From Henriciella sp. (GTDB taxonomy: Bacteria > Pseudomonadota > Alphaproteobacteria > Caulobacterales > Hyphomonadaceae), in contig JASJAO010000003.1 in NCBI GenBank assembly GCA_030066975.1, forward strand, positions 1 through 64,000: a stretch of 64,000 nt of DNA, read 5' to 3'. Within the stretch, counting starts at the first letter, position 1. The number at the start of each line of letters is the position of its first letter. Positions 34,494 through 44,120 of the stretch are shown here, piece after piece. A program made the translations under genes and the position numbers. The notes beneath the pieces were generated by a model. That model made no database searches and was not told the DNA's origin. It saw only the letters and a program-made list of their open reading frames with translations.

Positions 34494-36041
34494 ATGCACC
34501 CGTGCCATCACGCGAAAACCCACCCAGACAAGCCGGCCTATATCATGAATGGCAGCGGTGAGACGGTGACCTTCTCAGAACTTGATCGCCGCTCCAACCA
34601 AATCGCACATGCGTTTCGCGCACTCGGTCTAAACCATGGCGACACGCTGGCCATTTTTGCTGAGAATTCAGCCCGCTATTTTGAGATCTGCTGGGCGGCT
34701 CAACGCGCGGGTCTGTATTATGTCTGCATCTCTTCGAGGCTGACCACTCCCGAAGTCGAATATATTCTTGGCAATTCCGGCGCTCGTCTCTTGATCGCCT
34801 CGCACGGTCTGCGGGACGTAGCCAGTGACGTGGCAGCCAAAACCAAGCTTGATGCCTACTGGTCCATTGATGGTGCGATAGACGGGTATACGGCGCTAGA
34901 AAATCTGCGTTCCACCTATCCTGAAACCCCAATTGCAGATGAGCGCGCCGGTGCGGATATGCTGTATTCCTCCGGCACGACAGGCACACCAAAAGGTATT
35001 CGAGCGCCACTACCGCAAGACCCCGCGATCGATTCCACCAATGCCATGACGATGATTGCGCAAGCTCTATTCAAGACCAGTGCGGACGGCATCTATCTGT
35101 CACCTGCGCCGCTCTATCATGCTGCACCGCTACGCTGGTGTATGGCGATGACCAAGTTCGGCATGACCCTGATCATCATGGAGAAGTTTGACGCGGAGGC
35201 GTTCCTCGCCGCCATCGAGACACACAAGGTCACACACACACAGCTCGTCCCGACCATGTTCGTAAAGATGCTGAAACTCCCGGAAGAGGTGCGCACCAAA
35301 TACGATGTGTCGAGCCTGGTCGCAGCCGTCCATGCTGCAGCCCCCTGCCCGATCCCGGTCAAGGAACAAATGATCGACTGGTGGGGGCCTGTGATTGAGG
35401 AATATTATGCCGGGTCTGAAGGCAATGGCATGACCTGGGCCAATTCAGAGCAATGGCTCGCCCATAAGGGTACGGTCGGTATTCCGATTTATGGCGAGTT
35501 GCACGTCTGCGACGAAAACGGCGACGAAGTCCCCACTGGTGAGGAAGGACAGATCTATTTTGGCGGCACGCCCGCACCGACCTATCACAACGATCCGGAG
35601 AAGACGAAAGGCGCTCTCAATCCAAAACACACCGATTGGTCTTCGCTGGGCGATGTCGGCAAAGTCGACGAAGATGGATTCCTGTATTTGACTGACCGCA
35701 AGGCTTTCATGATCATCTCTGGCGGGGTCAACATTTACCCGCAAGAAGCCGAGAATATCCTGATCACGCATCCATCCGTGGCCGATGTCGCTGTCATTGG
35801 AGTGCCGGATGAGGAGTTTGGCGAAGCTGTTAAAGCCGTCGTGCAACCGATGCCGGGCGTCACGCAATCCGACGAACTCGCGGATGATATTCTTGAGTAT
35901 TGCCGGGCCCGATTGGCCAAGATCAAGTGCCCGAAAAGCGTCGATTTCGATCCGGAGCTTCCGCGTCACCCGACCGGGAAGCTCTATAAACGGCTCGTTC
36001 GGGACCGATATTGGGGCAATAAGAACAGCCGAATTGTGTAA
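34494..36041 (+). CDS. AMP-binding acyl-CoA synthetase
   Basis: A protein of 515 residues of the ANL family. The P-loop-like A10-type motif Y-S-S-G-T-T-G-T-P-K-G is near 165, the adenylate Y-A-G-S-E-G-N segment near 310, the D-R-K-A-F-M-I-I-S-G-G-V-N hinge near 410 and the catalytic lysine region P-T-G-K-L-Y-K-R near 500. It makes acyl-CoA from an acid, ATP and CoA; the chain class is not readable. The ATG at 34494 is preceded by GGAGG with ~10 bp spacing. The N-terminal H-P-C-H-H stretch is unusual but harmless. Confidence 0.88.
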   Translation: MHPCHHAKTHPDKPAYIMNGSGETVTFSELDRRSNQIAHAFRALGLNHGDTLAIFAENSARYFEICWAAQRAGLYYVCISSRLTTPEVEYILGNSGARLLIASHGLRDVASDVAAKTKLDAYWSIDGAIDGYTALENLRSTYPETPIADERAGADMLYSSGTTGTPKGIRAPLPQDPAIDSTNAMTMIAQALFKTSADGIYLSPAPLYHAAPLRWCMAMTKFGMTLIIMEKFDAEAFLAAIETHKVTHTQLVPTMFVKMLKLPEEVRTKYDVSSLVAAVHAAAPCPIPVKEQMIDWWGPVIEEYYAGSEGNGMTWANSEQWLAHKGTVGIPIYGELHVCDENGDEVPTGEEGQIYFGGTPAPTYHNDPEKTKGALNPKHTDWSSLGDVGKVDEDGFLYLTDRKAFMIISGGVNIYPQEAENILITHPSVADVAVIGVPDEEFGEAVKAVVQPMPGVTQSDELADDILEYCRARLAKIKCPKSVDFDPELPRHPTGKLYKRLVRDRYWGNKNSRIV

Positions 36042-36142
36042 CGTGTTTGACTTACAATTAACGCCTCTCTGCTAACTCAGTCCTTCGTATGAGCATGTCA
36101 AACTAGATTCGTGCTCAATAAGGCGGGCGAGATTTATTGAAC

Positions 36143-37885
36143 ATGCTGAAGTTCTGGAAGCTGATCAGTATTGTCGTGTTCTTTACTGCGGGCTTCCCAA
36201 TGACGGGATTGGCCCAATCTATTGGGTTGAACGATCAGACTTGTGCGCTTGCAAATGACGGGACCGTCTCCATCGCAGATGCACTTGCCGCGCCGGCGTC
36301 GTTCGATTGCGACAAGGGCAAATTCGAAACGCCGGCGAGGCACTATTGGGTTAAGGCAGATATCGAGGCTGCAGCCACGGCGATCACAGACCCCGTCCTG
36401 CGCGTTCGGATCGCCCGGCATGGTGACCTTACACTCCGGGTTGAGTATCACGACGCCGAGCCAAGGCTCTTCCACTACACGTCAGATGACATCAAAGCGA
36501 ACTGGCGTGGACCGTCGCACACCGCGTTTCAACTGACCGGGCCGAACGGCGAACCGCCGGTCTCCCTCCTACTCGGCGTCGAGCGCCCGTGGGATCCGTG
36601 GAACCTCGCAGATCTGACCCTTTGGGAGAGCGCCGAAGATAAAGCGCTGGATGCCAGAACGTATTTGTCAGATGCCGTGTTCAGCGCCATGCTGCTGGCG
36701 CCCTTTGTGCTGCATCTGGTATTCTGGTTCCTGTTGCGCATCCGTTTCATCATGTTCCACCTGATTGGCATCGCAGCGATGTTGGTGACTCAAATCCTGT
36801 GGGGTGGGATCATCTTTGACATCATTCCCGCCATGACAATCGAGCTGCGATCGATCCTGGCGCACATGTCAATTGCCATCCTGACCTGCATGGCCTGTCT
36901 TCTGATCCGCGACCTGTGCGAGCCAGACAAGCTCGGACGGTTTGCACATAAAGCTCTGCTCTGGGCCGGGATTACTCCACTGGTTTTGACCAGTGCGGTG
37001 TTGTTGATCTCGCCCGGTCTGCCAGTCTATGGGTCGCTCATCTTTCACTTCGGTATCTTGATCGCTGTTGTAGCGTGTGTCGGCAGCCTGATCCTGGCCG
37101 CCTTCCGTAAGAGTTGGATTGCACGCGCGCTGCTGCTCGGCACATCCGGCTTTGTCATGATCGCGATCATGCGCATTCTCAACTCAACAGGCCTGTTCGT
37201 TGGTTTGCCGACCTTCGACTTTGAGTTCTACGCCGCTGCCTTCATCGACTCGATCATTATGAGCGTTGTGGTAGTCCACAGAGCGCTGCTGCTGCGCAAA
37301 GAACGTGACGTGGCAATGACGGAGAACGCCCTGCTGTTCAAGACATCCCGCACCGATGTGCTGACGGGATTGCTGAACCGCCGGGCTTTGCATGAAGCGT
37401 TCACAGAGCTAACGGAGCAACCCGAGCGTCGTCGGAAAATCTGGAGCCTGGTCGCCTTTGACATTGATCACTTCAAGTCGATCAACGATGAGTATGGACA
37501 CGATGTTGGAGACCTCTGTCTGCAACAGTTCAGCGCGATCTTGAAGCGCAAGTGCCGCAGCGGGGACAGCTGTGCCCGGTTCGGCGGCGAAGAGTTCATT
37601 GTTCTGGTTGCAACAGACAGTCGATCTGAAGTCCTCAATTTCGCCGAACGGATTCGCACAGCCACCGAAAACGAGACCTTCGGTGACGCGGATCGGATTG
37701 TCAGCGCGATGACAGTGTCGATCGGTATTTCCTACATCCCAAGATCAGGGCCTGTCTCCTTCGAAGAGGTCTATAAGAAAGCCGACCAGGCGCTCTATCG
37801 GGCCAAGTCCGACGGCCGCAACCGCGTTATGATCGCTAACTCTGCCGTTGAGTCAGCCTTGGACAAGCTCAGTCTCTCCGCCTGA
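36143..37885 (+). CDS. Diguanylate cyclase with 7TMR-DISM-like sensor
   Basis: A protein of 580 residues. A signal peptide or first helix (about 1-24) is followed by a periplasmic beta-rich domain to about 165, then seven hydrophobic helices (about 172-390) in the style of 7TMR-DISM receptors, and a GGDEF domain at about 405-570. G-G-E-E-F at 481-485 and D-I-D-H-F-K-S-I-N-D are intact, so it should make c-di-GMP. An RxxD inhibitory site is not obvious. It probably senses a periplasmic ligand and signals inward. The ATG at 36143 is taken; a TTG two codons upstream is possible. Confidence 0.85.
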   Translation: MLKFWKLISIVVFFTAGFPMTGLAQSIGLNDQTCALANDGTVSIADALAAPASFDCDKGKFETPARHYWVKADIEAAATAITDPVLRVRIARHGDLTLRVEYHDAEPRLFHYTSDDIKANWRGPSHTAFQLTGPNGEPPVSLLLGVERPWDPWNLADLTLWESAEDKALDARTYLSDAVFSAMLLAPFVLHLVFWFLLRIRFIMFHLIGIAAMLVTQILWGGIIFDIIPAMTIELRSILAHMSIAILTCMACLLIRDLCEPDKLGRFAHKALLWAGITPLVLTSAVLLISPGLPVYGSLIFHFGILIAVVACVGSLILAAFRKSWIARALLLGTSGFVMIAIMRILNSTGLFVGLPTFDFEFYAAAFIDSIIMSVVVVHRALLLRKERDVAMTENALLFKTSRTDVLTGLLNRRALHEAFTELTEQPERRRKIWSLVAFDIDHFKSINDEYGHDVGDLCLQQFSAILKRKCRSGDSCARFGGEEFIVLVATDSRSEVLNFAERIRTATENETFGDADRIVSAMTVSIGISYIPRSGPVSFEEVYKKADQALYRAKSDGRNRVMIANSAVESALDKLSLSA

Positions 37886-37957
37886 CCTTCGGGAAGTCCT
37901 TGCCGAACCGCATTCAGACTGCAAAACTGAATACAAACAAGGCAAGAGGAACACAGA

Positions 37958-38413
37958 ATGGCTAATCCAATGAAAGTCGCATTTGACGATCTTGAATCTC
38001 TGGCAGGCAAGGAGGTTGGCGTGTCCGACTGGCACACGATCGACCAGGACCGTGTCAACATGTTCGCCGAGGCGACGGGCGATCACCAATGGATCCATGT
38101 CGACGTTGAGCGGGCAACAAAGGAAATCGGCAGTCCGATTGTACATGGCTACCTGACCCTCTCGCTTCTGCCGATGCTGGGACCGGAAGTGATGCATGTG
38201 ACGGGCACGACCCGCGGCATCAATTACGGGGCAAACAAGGTCCGGTTTACCAACATGGTCCCGGTCGGGTCCAAACTGCGCATGCGCCAGAAAGTCAAAG
38301 AGGTGAATGAAAAAGCTGGCGGAAAGCAGATGATTTCAGAATGTACGATCGAAATCGAAGGGCAGGACCGACCAGCCTGCGTCGCTGAGACGATTACCGT
38401 CCTCTACGGATAG
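37958..38413 (+). CDS. MaoC-like (R)-enoyl-CoA hydratase
   Basis: A protein of 151 residues with a single hotdog domain. The hydratase motif A-E-A-T-G-D-H-Q-W-I-H-V-D carries the catalytic Asp and His, and S-P-I-V-H-G-Y-L-T-L-S-L-L is the following conserved helix. It should hydrate 2-enoyl-CoA to (R)-3-hydroxyacyl-CoA, as in polyhydroxyalkanoate supply or beta-oxidation. SD AGAGGA precedes the ATG. It is monocistronic between the diguanylate cyclase (72 bp) and msrB (87 bp). Confidence 0.88.
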   Translation: MANPMKVAFDDLESLAGKEVGVSDWHTIDQDRVNMFAEATGDHQWIHVDVERATKEIGSPIVHGYLTLSLLPMLGPEVMHVTGTTRGINYGANKVRFTNMVPVGSKLRMRQKVKEVNEKAGGKQMISECTIEIEGQDRPACVAETITVLYG

Positions 38414-38500
38414 ATCCGTTTATCCCAGGCTCTCGGTTGTCGTGGCATTTTTACGATCGAGAGCCTATATTGCTGACACGACCTTGTCAGGAGCCACATC

Positions 38501-38929
38501 ATGATCGCACCTATGCCAAAACCGAACGTGAAACGTATTCAGCGTTCTGATGAAGAGTGGCGGAACCTGCTGACGCCCGAACAATATCGTGTCGGCGTCA
38601 AAGAAGGCACCGAACGCGCTTTTTCGCCGGGCAATTTCAACGATGAAAAACGCGATGGCACCTACCATTGCGTCGGTTGTGGGACACCGCTCTGGTCTTC
38701 TGAACACAAGTTCGACAGCGGCACGGGCTGGCCGAGCTTCTGGCAGCCGATCCGTGAAAGCGCGGTCGAGACCAAGACCGATTTCAAACTCGTCTATCCG
38801 CGCAAGGAATGTCATTGCGCGACCTGCGGACTGCATATGGGACATGTCTTCAAGGATGGTCCAGACCCCACCGGTCAGCGTTGGTGTATCAACGGCGTTG
38901 TGCTCGAATTTCGGGTCGCCGGACAGTAA
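38501..38929 (+). CDS. msrB: Peptide-methionine (R)-S-oxide reductase
   Basis: A protein of 142 residues that matches MsrB throughout: F-D-S-G-T-G-W-P-S-F-W, two zinc CxxC pairs (C-V-G-C and C-A-T-C), G-H-V-F-K-D-G-P and the catalytic Cys129 in R-W-C-I-N-G. The common form of the last motif is R-Y-C-I-N-S, so Trp and Gly are modest variants. It repairs methionine R-sulfoxide in proteins and has no signal peptide, so it is cytoplasmic. SD AGGAG precedes ATG 38501. MsrA is not in the window. Confidence 0.95.
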   Translation: MIAPMPKPNVKRIQRSDEEWRNLLTPEQYRVGVKEGTERAFSPGNFNDEKRDGTYHCVGCGTPLWSSEHKFDSGTGWPSFWQPIRESAVETKTDFKLVYPRKECHCATCGLHMGHVFKDGPDPTGQRWCINGVVLEFRVAGQ

Positions 38930-39005
38930 ACCGCAATCCAAGACTGGACAGATGACGCAGACCAATTAACCCAGTTACGTGCGTAACTTTGAGGGTTGTT
39001 TTGAT

Positions 39006-41261
39006 ATGCGTCTCTTTCCGCTTTTGGCTTCCGCCGTGACACTAACATTGATCTCGGCATGCACTTCGCTAGATCCATCCACACCGCAAACGGCTGCCCC
39101 TCTCACGGATCCCTCTGATATGCCTGACAGTTTAGATGTTTCGACATTGACCACACCCACACCCCCGGTCGCTGATCGGATTCCAGAGACGATTGAGCAG
39201 GTGGGCCGCACACGCACCGACTATTATCACTGGATGAAAGACGATAACTGGCAGGCAGTGATGAAGGATCCATCTGTCCTGCGCGCAGACATTCGAACCT
39301 ATCTGGAAGCCGAGAACGCCTACACCAAGGCGGTACTGGAAGAGCCCACCAAGGCGCTGCAGGAAGAGTTGTTCCAGGAAATGCGTGGACGGATCAAGGA
39401 AGATGACAGTTCCCTACCCTCAATCGATGGCCCTTATGCCTATCTGACGCGGTATCGCACCGGCGGCGAATACCCTATCCTGGCCCGCAAACCGGCGGCA
39501 GACATTTATAACACCGAGGCTGAGGATGAGATCCTGCTCGATGGCGACGTGCTCGGTAAAGACAAGGCCTATTTCAGTTTTGGCGAGGTCGCCCACAGCC
39601 CCGACCACAAGATCATCGCTTACAGCGTCGACGAACAGGGCAGTGAATTCTACGATATTCGCTTCAAGAATCTCGAGACCGGCGAGCTGCTTCCAGATCT
39701 GATTGAAAAAACCTATGGCGATTTTGTCTGGGGGGCAAAATCGGATCGGATTTTCTGGGTTGAGCGCAACGAAGAAGGTCGCCCGGCCGCGATCCATCAA
39801 TACAAACTCGGCGACACGGACTCGACGGAATTGTATCGCGAGCCCGATCCTGGTTTCTTCATCGGCGTCAGCGAAAGCCAGTCTGGTGAGTACATCTTCC
39901 TGCGCGCCTCTAGCCATACAACATCTGAGTATCGCTTCTTCAAAGCCGATGAGGATGAGCCGACGCCGGTACTGATCGCAGAGCGCGAGACCAGTGTTGA
40001 ATACACGCCCGAACACTGGGGCGACAATCTTGTAATTTCGACCAATGAGGGCGGCGCCGTCGACTTCAAGATCGTAACCGCGCCATTGACCGCGCCGGGA
40101 CGCGAAAACTGGACCGAACTCGTACCGCATGAGGCCGGGACGCTGATCCTGGGCATGGATGCGCTGAAAGGACACCTGATCCGGTTGGAGCGTCACGAAG
40201 GTCTGCCTCGGATCGTCGTTCGCGAAGCCGCATCTGGCGAAGAGACGACCATCGAGTTTGACGAGGCGGCCTATGATCTCGGCACGTCGGTTGGCTATCG
40301 CTACGACACGACGGAAATGCGGATCAACTATTCGTCCCCATCCACGCCCAGCCAGGTGTTTGACTATGATCTGGCGACCGGTGAACGGATCCTGCGCAAA
40401 GAGCAGGAAGTGCCGTCTGGTCATGACCGGACCGACTATGTCGTAGAACGTCTGATGGCCCCGGCGCGGGATGGCGTGACGGTCCCTGTCACCATTCTCC
40501 GCCACAAGGACACGCCGGTTGATGGCAGTGCGCCGATGTTGCTTTACGGCTACGGCTCGTACGGGATCACGATATCCGCGCGCTTCCGGACCACGCCTTT
40601 GGCATTGGTTGAACGCGGCATGGTGTATGCGACGGTTCATCCACGTGGATCGATGGCCAAAGGCTATCAATGGTATCTGGATGGCAAGCTGGAGAAGAAA
40701 GAAAACACATTCAACGATTATGTCGACGCGGGGCGTTACTTGATCGCCGAAGGCTATTCCAGACAGGGCAATGTGGTTGGCATGGGCGGGTCGGCTGGCG
40801 GACTGCTAATGGGCGCGGCCGTCAATCAGGCTCCGGAAATGTTTGCCGGGATCATCGCAGCAGTGCCCTTCGTGGATGTCATCAATACCATGTCGGATGA
40901 GAGTCTGCCGCTCACGCCACCTGAGTGGCCGGAATGGGGCAATCCGCTTATCAGCGCCGAAGACTATGACACGATGATGGCTTACAGCCCGTATGAAAAT
41001 GTCGGCGACAAGCCTTACCCGGCCATGTTGATCACCGGCGGTCTGTCAGACCCGCGTGTGACCTATTGGGAACCAAGCAAGTGGGCCGCCCAATTGCGGC
41101 ATGAGGCCCCGGACGCAGGCCCCTACTTCCTTCGGATCAATATGGAAGCCGGACATGGCGGCGCGTCAGGGCGTTTTGAGGGCCTCAAGGAGACCGCTCT
41201 CGAATTTGCGTTCGCGCTTGCGGCTGTGGGCAAAGCTGAGGCCCTCGATCTCACGGATTAA
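39006..41261 (+). CDS. Prolyl oligopeptidase (S9A) lipoprotein
   Basis: A protein of 751 residues with a lipoprotein signal (M-R-L-F-P-L-L-A-S..., L-I-S-A-C, Cys about 18). A seven-bladed beta-propeller (about 110-480) is followed by the alpha/beta hydrolase domain. The catalytic Ser596 lies in G-M-G-G-S-A-G-G, the Asp in S-D-P-R-V and His717 in E-A-G-H-G-G. It cleaves short peptides, normally after proline, here probably at the cell envelope. A start nine codons upstream (GTG) exists, but the signal peptide begins at 39006. Confidence 0.92.
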   Translation: MRLFPLLASAVTLTLISACTSLDPSTPQTAAPLTDPSDMPDSLDVSTLTTPTPPVADRIPETIEQVGRTRTDYYHWMKDDNWQAVMKDPSVLRADIRTYLEAENAYTKAVLEEPTKALQEELFQEMRGRIKEDDSSLPSIDGPYAYLTRYRTGGEYPILARKPAADIYNTEAEDEILLDGDVLGKDKAYFSFGEVAHSPDHKIIAYSVDEQGSEFYDIRFKNLETGELLPDLIEKTYGDFVWGAKSDRIFWVERNEEGRPAAIHQYKLGDTDSTELYREPDPGFFIGVSESQSGEYIFLRASSHTTSEYRFFKADEDEPTPVLIAERETSVEYTPEHWGDNLVISTNEGGAVDFKIVTAPLTAPGRENWTELVPHEAGTLILGMDALKGHLIRLERHEGLPRIVVREAASGEETTIEFDEAAYDLGTSVGYRYDTTEMRINYSSPSTPSQVFDYDLATGERILRKEQEVPSGHDRTDYVVERLMAPARDGVTVPVTILRHKDTPVDGSAPMLLYGYGSYGITISARFRTTPLALVERGMVYATVHPRGSMAKGYQWYLDGKLEKKENTFNDYVDAGRYLIAEGYSRQGNVVGMGGSAGGLLMGAAVNQAPEMFAGIIAAVPFVDVINTMSDESLPLTPPEWPEWGNPLISAEDYDTMMAYSPYENVGDKPYPAMLITGGLSDPRVTYWEPSKWAAQLRHEAPDAGPYFLRINMEAGHGGASGRFEGLKETALEFAFALAAVGKAEALDLTD

Positions 41262-41376
41262 GGCGCGGGCAAGTCCTGCCGATTGGTTAATTTCGCCCTC
41301 GAATATCGCGGTCTGGTTCAGCGGTATCTGAACACAGTTCCTGTAAGCAAGCATGCAGATCTTGCAGGAAGCAGAT

Positions 41377-42111
41377 ATGCACGTTCAAGAAGAACACATT
41401 AGAGAGACGGCGATTTTCTTCGCGATTGTGGCGATGACGGCGATTACGCTGTCATTCCTGTTTTCACTGGTCATGTACCGGTTGGGACTGCCGGAGCATC
41501 CGCAGCGGTTTATCGCAACCAGCCTGTATATCGCCTCCTGTGTCGGTATCCCGACCGCCGTGATTGCATCTCAGGAACATATTCGGCTGATCTCCCATCG
41601 CGAGGTGCTTGAGGAACTGGCTTCGACCGACCTGCTGACCGGCCTGCAAAACCGACGCTTCTTCTCGCTCGCGGCCAATGAAGAAATTGCGCGCATGGCG
41701 CGAACCGAGTCGACCGCTGGCTTGATGCTGTTCGACATTGATCGTTTCAAAAGCTTTAATGATACGAACGGGCATAGTTTCGGCGATGAGGTCTTAAAGC
41801 AAATTGCGCAGATCACGCATGACGAGTTGCGTGGACCGTTCGACCGCATCGGGCGATGGGGCGGGGAAGAATTTGTGGTTCTTCTGCATGATGTGACAGC
41901 AGAGCAGGTCGATCTGGTCGCCGAACGGATACGCCGACGGATTGGGTCGACAACGGTACATCATGAGGGGCGATCAGCGCGGGTGACCGCGAGTTTCGGC
42001 ATCACACTTATGACCAAGGATACGCCGTTTAACTACGCGCTCAGCCAGGCTGACAAGGCGCTTTATCTCGCCAAGAGTCTCGGCCGAGACCGCGTGGAGT
42101 TTGGTGTCTAG
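41377..42111 (+). CDS. Membrane diguanylate cyclase (GGDEF)
   Basis: A protein of 244 residues with two membrane helices (about 10-35 and 45-65), a short coiled linker and a GGDEF domain from about 80. G-G-E-E-F at 162-166 and D-I-D-R-F-K-S-F-N-D are intact, so it should be an active cyclase without a large sensor. The ATG at 41377 has AGGAAG upstream; an upstream frame from 41353 is open but has no better SD. It is convergent with the thiolase, with a hairpin between them. Confidence 0.87.
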   Translation: MHVQEEHIRETAIFFAIVAMTAITLSFLFSLVMYRLGLPEHPQRFIATSLYIASCVGIPTAVIASQEHIRLISHREVLEELASTDLLTGLQNRRFFSLAANEEIARMARTESTAGLMLFDIDRFKSFNDTNGHSFGDEVLKQIAQITHDELRGPFDRIGRWGGEEFVVLLHDVTAEQVDLVAERIRRRIGSTTVHHEGRSARVTASFGITLMTKDTPFNYALSQADKALYLAKSLGRDRVEFGV

Positions 42112-42119
42112 AAAGACGA

Positions 42120-42143
42120 AACCCGCCTCTTTCGAAGCGGGTT
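42120..42143 (-). terminator. Hairpin between the GGDEF and thiolase genes
   Basis: AACCCGC (42120-42126) and GCGGGTT (42137-42143) form a 7-bp stem with a 10-nt loop. On the minus strand it is followed by TTTCGTCTTTC, so it terminates the thiolase transcript. It could also serve the convergent GGDEF gene, although that side has a poor T run. Confidence 0.7.
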
Positions 42144-42167
42144 CCAGTTCAGAAATCGCGGATGGCG

Positions 42168-43376
42168 TTAGCTGTAGATTTCAAACAGCCCGGCAGCGCC
42201 CATACCCCCGCCAATGCACATGGTGACAACACCCCACTTCGCTCCGCGGCGTTTGCCTTCAAGCAAGAGTGACCCGGTGCAACGCGCGCCTGTCATCCCG
42301 AAAGGGTGGCCAATCGAAATCGATCCGCCATTCACGTTGTACTTCTCTGGATCGATGCCAAGGCGATCACGAGAATAAAGACATTGAGACGCAAACGCCT
42401 CATTGAGTTCCCAAAGATCAATATCGTCAACGGTCAGGCCATGACGCTCCAACAGGCGTGGAACAGCAAAAACCGGGCCGATGCCCATTTCGTCCGGGTC
42501 GCATCCGGCGACGTTGAACCCGGCAAAGCGACCCAGTGGTTCGATGTTCCGGCGAGCGGCTTCCTCGGCTTCCATCACGACCACGGCTGCGGCGCCGTCT
42601 GATAGCTGCGACGCGTTGCCGGCGGTGATATACTTACCTTCTTTGACGACTTGGCCCCCTTTAAAGACGGGCTTCAGACCAGCCAGAGTCTCTGCGGTCG
42701 TGCCAGGACGGTTACACTCATCCCGATCACAGACAACTTCCTGGAACGTCTCTTCACCGGTCTCTCTGTTGACCAATTTCATTGTGGTTTTCAGGGGAAC
42801 GATTTCCTCGGCCATATAGCCTTTTTCCTGGAAGATCGCCGTACGGCGCTGGCTCTCTGCGGAATACTCGTCCTGATACTCGCGAGACACATTATAGCGT
42901 TCCGCCACGATCTCAGCGGTCTCGATCATCGCCATCCAGATTGCCGGGTGCGTTTTCATCAACTCCGGTTCTGTGATGTGATGGGTGTTCATATGACCGG
43001 AATGAGAGACCAGAGACAGGCTTTCCACGCCGCCGCCCACAGTGACCGGGGCACCTTCATTGATAACCGTCTGCGCGGCATTTGCGATCGCCTGCAGACC
43101 GGAAGAACAGAACCGGTTGATCGTCGCGCCGGAGGTCGTGGTTGGGCAACCGGCCCATAGCGCCGCATTGCGTGCGACGTTCATCCCGGTCGCCCCTTCA
43201 GGCTGCGCTGCACCGAGGAAAACATCTTCAACCGCTTCGGCCTCGACGCCCGCCCGCTCCAGCGCACCTTTGATGGCATGACCCGCCATCGTGATACCGT
43301 GTGTATTGTTCAGCGATCCGCGGCTAGCCTTGGCCAGGCCTGTCCGCGCGGTGGATACGATGACTGCTTCACGCAT
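42168..43376 (-). CDS. Acetyl-CoA C-acyltransferase (thiolase)
   Basis: A protein of 402 residues. The nucleophile Cys90 lies in N-R-F-C-S-S-G-L-Q. The histidine [10 protein letters not shown] motif and the second cysteine [10 protein letters not shown] at the end are present. This is the beta-oxidation thiolase layout (FadA-like), and a biosynthetic (PhaA-like) role cannot be ruled out. It has no partner FadB gene next to it. SD AGGAG precedes the ATG at 43376. A terminator hairpin follows the stop. Confidence 0.92.
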   Translation of the reverse strand: MREAVIVSTARTGLAKASRGSLNNTHGITMAGHAIKGALERAGVEAEAVEDVFLGAAQPEGATGMNVARNAALWAGCPTTTSGATINRFCSSGLQAIANAAQTVINEGAPVTVGGGVESLSLVSHSGHMNTHHITEPELMKTHPAIWMAMIETAEIVAERYNVSREYQDEYSAESQRRTAIFQEKGYMAEEIVPLKTTMKLVNRETGEETFQEVVCDRDECNRPGTTAETLAGLKPVFKGGQVVKEGKYITAGNASQLSDGAAAVVVMEAEEAARRNIEPLGRFAGFNVAGCDPDEMGIGPVFAVPRLLERHGLTVDDIDLWELNEAFASQCLYSRDRLGIDPEKYNVNGGSISIGHPFGMTGARCTGSLLLEGKRRGAKWGVVTMCIGGGMGAAGLFEIYS

Positions 43377-43536
43377 TGGAAACTCCTGTTTGTGCGAGAT
43401 TTGGCGGCACTCTACTGGCCCGTGCGTATTGCGGCTAGGGGTGACGTTGACGTAAACAGGAAGGACGTCGCGGAAACCTCTTTCAGTTTACCCGGAAATC
43501 CGTATGCTGCGCAGTAGCAAAGGGAGATTCAGGCTG

Positions 43537-43995
43537 ATGAGCATATTCAAATTCGCAAAAACCAAGGGCAAAGAGCTGATCGCAGCGCGTGATCGTGTTG
43601 CCGAGGCGGCGATCAAGAAAGAAGTCGACACACTCGGCCTCGGTGATGATCTCGGCGGGGACTTCCGCGTTCTCGTTGACGGTCCGAAAGTCAAACTTGA
43701 AGGCAAGGTTCCCGATCAGGCAACCAAGGAAAAAATCATCCTGGCGGCCGGCAATGTCAGTGGCATCAGCGAAGTCGAAGACACGATGAAAATGAAATCT
43801 CGCAAGGGTGCGGGTGATCCGGTTTTCTATACTGTCCGTTCCGGCGACAGCCTGTCCAAAATTGCTAAGAAAATGTACGGAGATGCGATGCGCTATCCGG
43901 ATATTTTTGAAGCCAATACGCCGATGCTGACACATCCCGACAAGATCTATCCCGGCCAGGTTCTACGCATCCCGGGGGCCAAGGCGAAGGCCTAA
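43537..43995 (+). CDS. kbp: BON and LysM domain protein (Kbp/YgaU-like)
   Basis: A protein of 152 residues. A BON domain (about 25-90, with L-E-G-K-V-P-D-Q-A-T-K-E-K) is followed by a LysM domain (about 100-148: Y-T-V-R-S-G-D-S-L-S-K-I-A ... I-Y-P-G-Q-V-L-R-I-P). This order and length match E. coli Kbp/YgaU, a cytoplasmic potassium-binding protein that supports growth at high potassium; many databases call such proteins LysM. There is no signal peptide, consistent with Kbp. The ATG at 43537 follows GGGAG. The potassium role is known only for the family. Confidence 0.8.
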   Translation: MSIFKFAKTKGKELIAARDRVAEAAIKKEVDTLGLGDDLGGDFRVLVDGPKVKLEGKVPDQATKEKIILAAGNVSGISEVEDTMKMKSRKGAGDPVFYTVRSGDSLSKIAKKMYGDAMRYPDIFEANTPMLTHPDKIYPGQVLRIPGAKAKA

Positions 43996-44120
43996 GCCTC
44001 ACTGACCAGAGAACGATCTCAGTGTATCGTTAAGTCTTACTCACAGCACGCTTGACCCGATCCACCATTGTCGATCTGAGCGGACTTCTACATGGCTTCT
44101 CAAATGGAGAGGTCTCGACG

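Noticed and set aside
39420-40670. 416-codon minus-strand frame opposite the prolyl oligopeptidase
   Set aside because: The oligopeptidase has catalytic motifs and a lipoprotein signal throughout. The antisense frame has none and is explained by codon bias.
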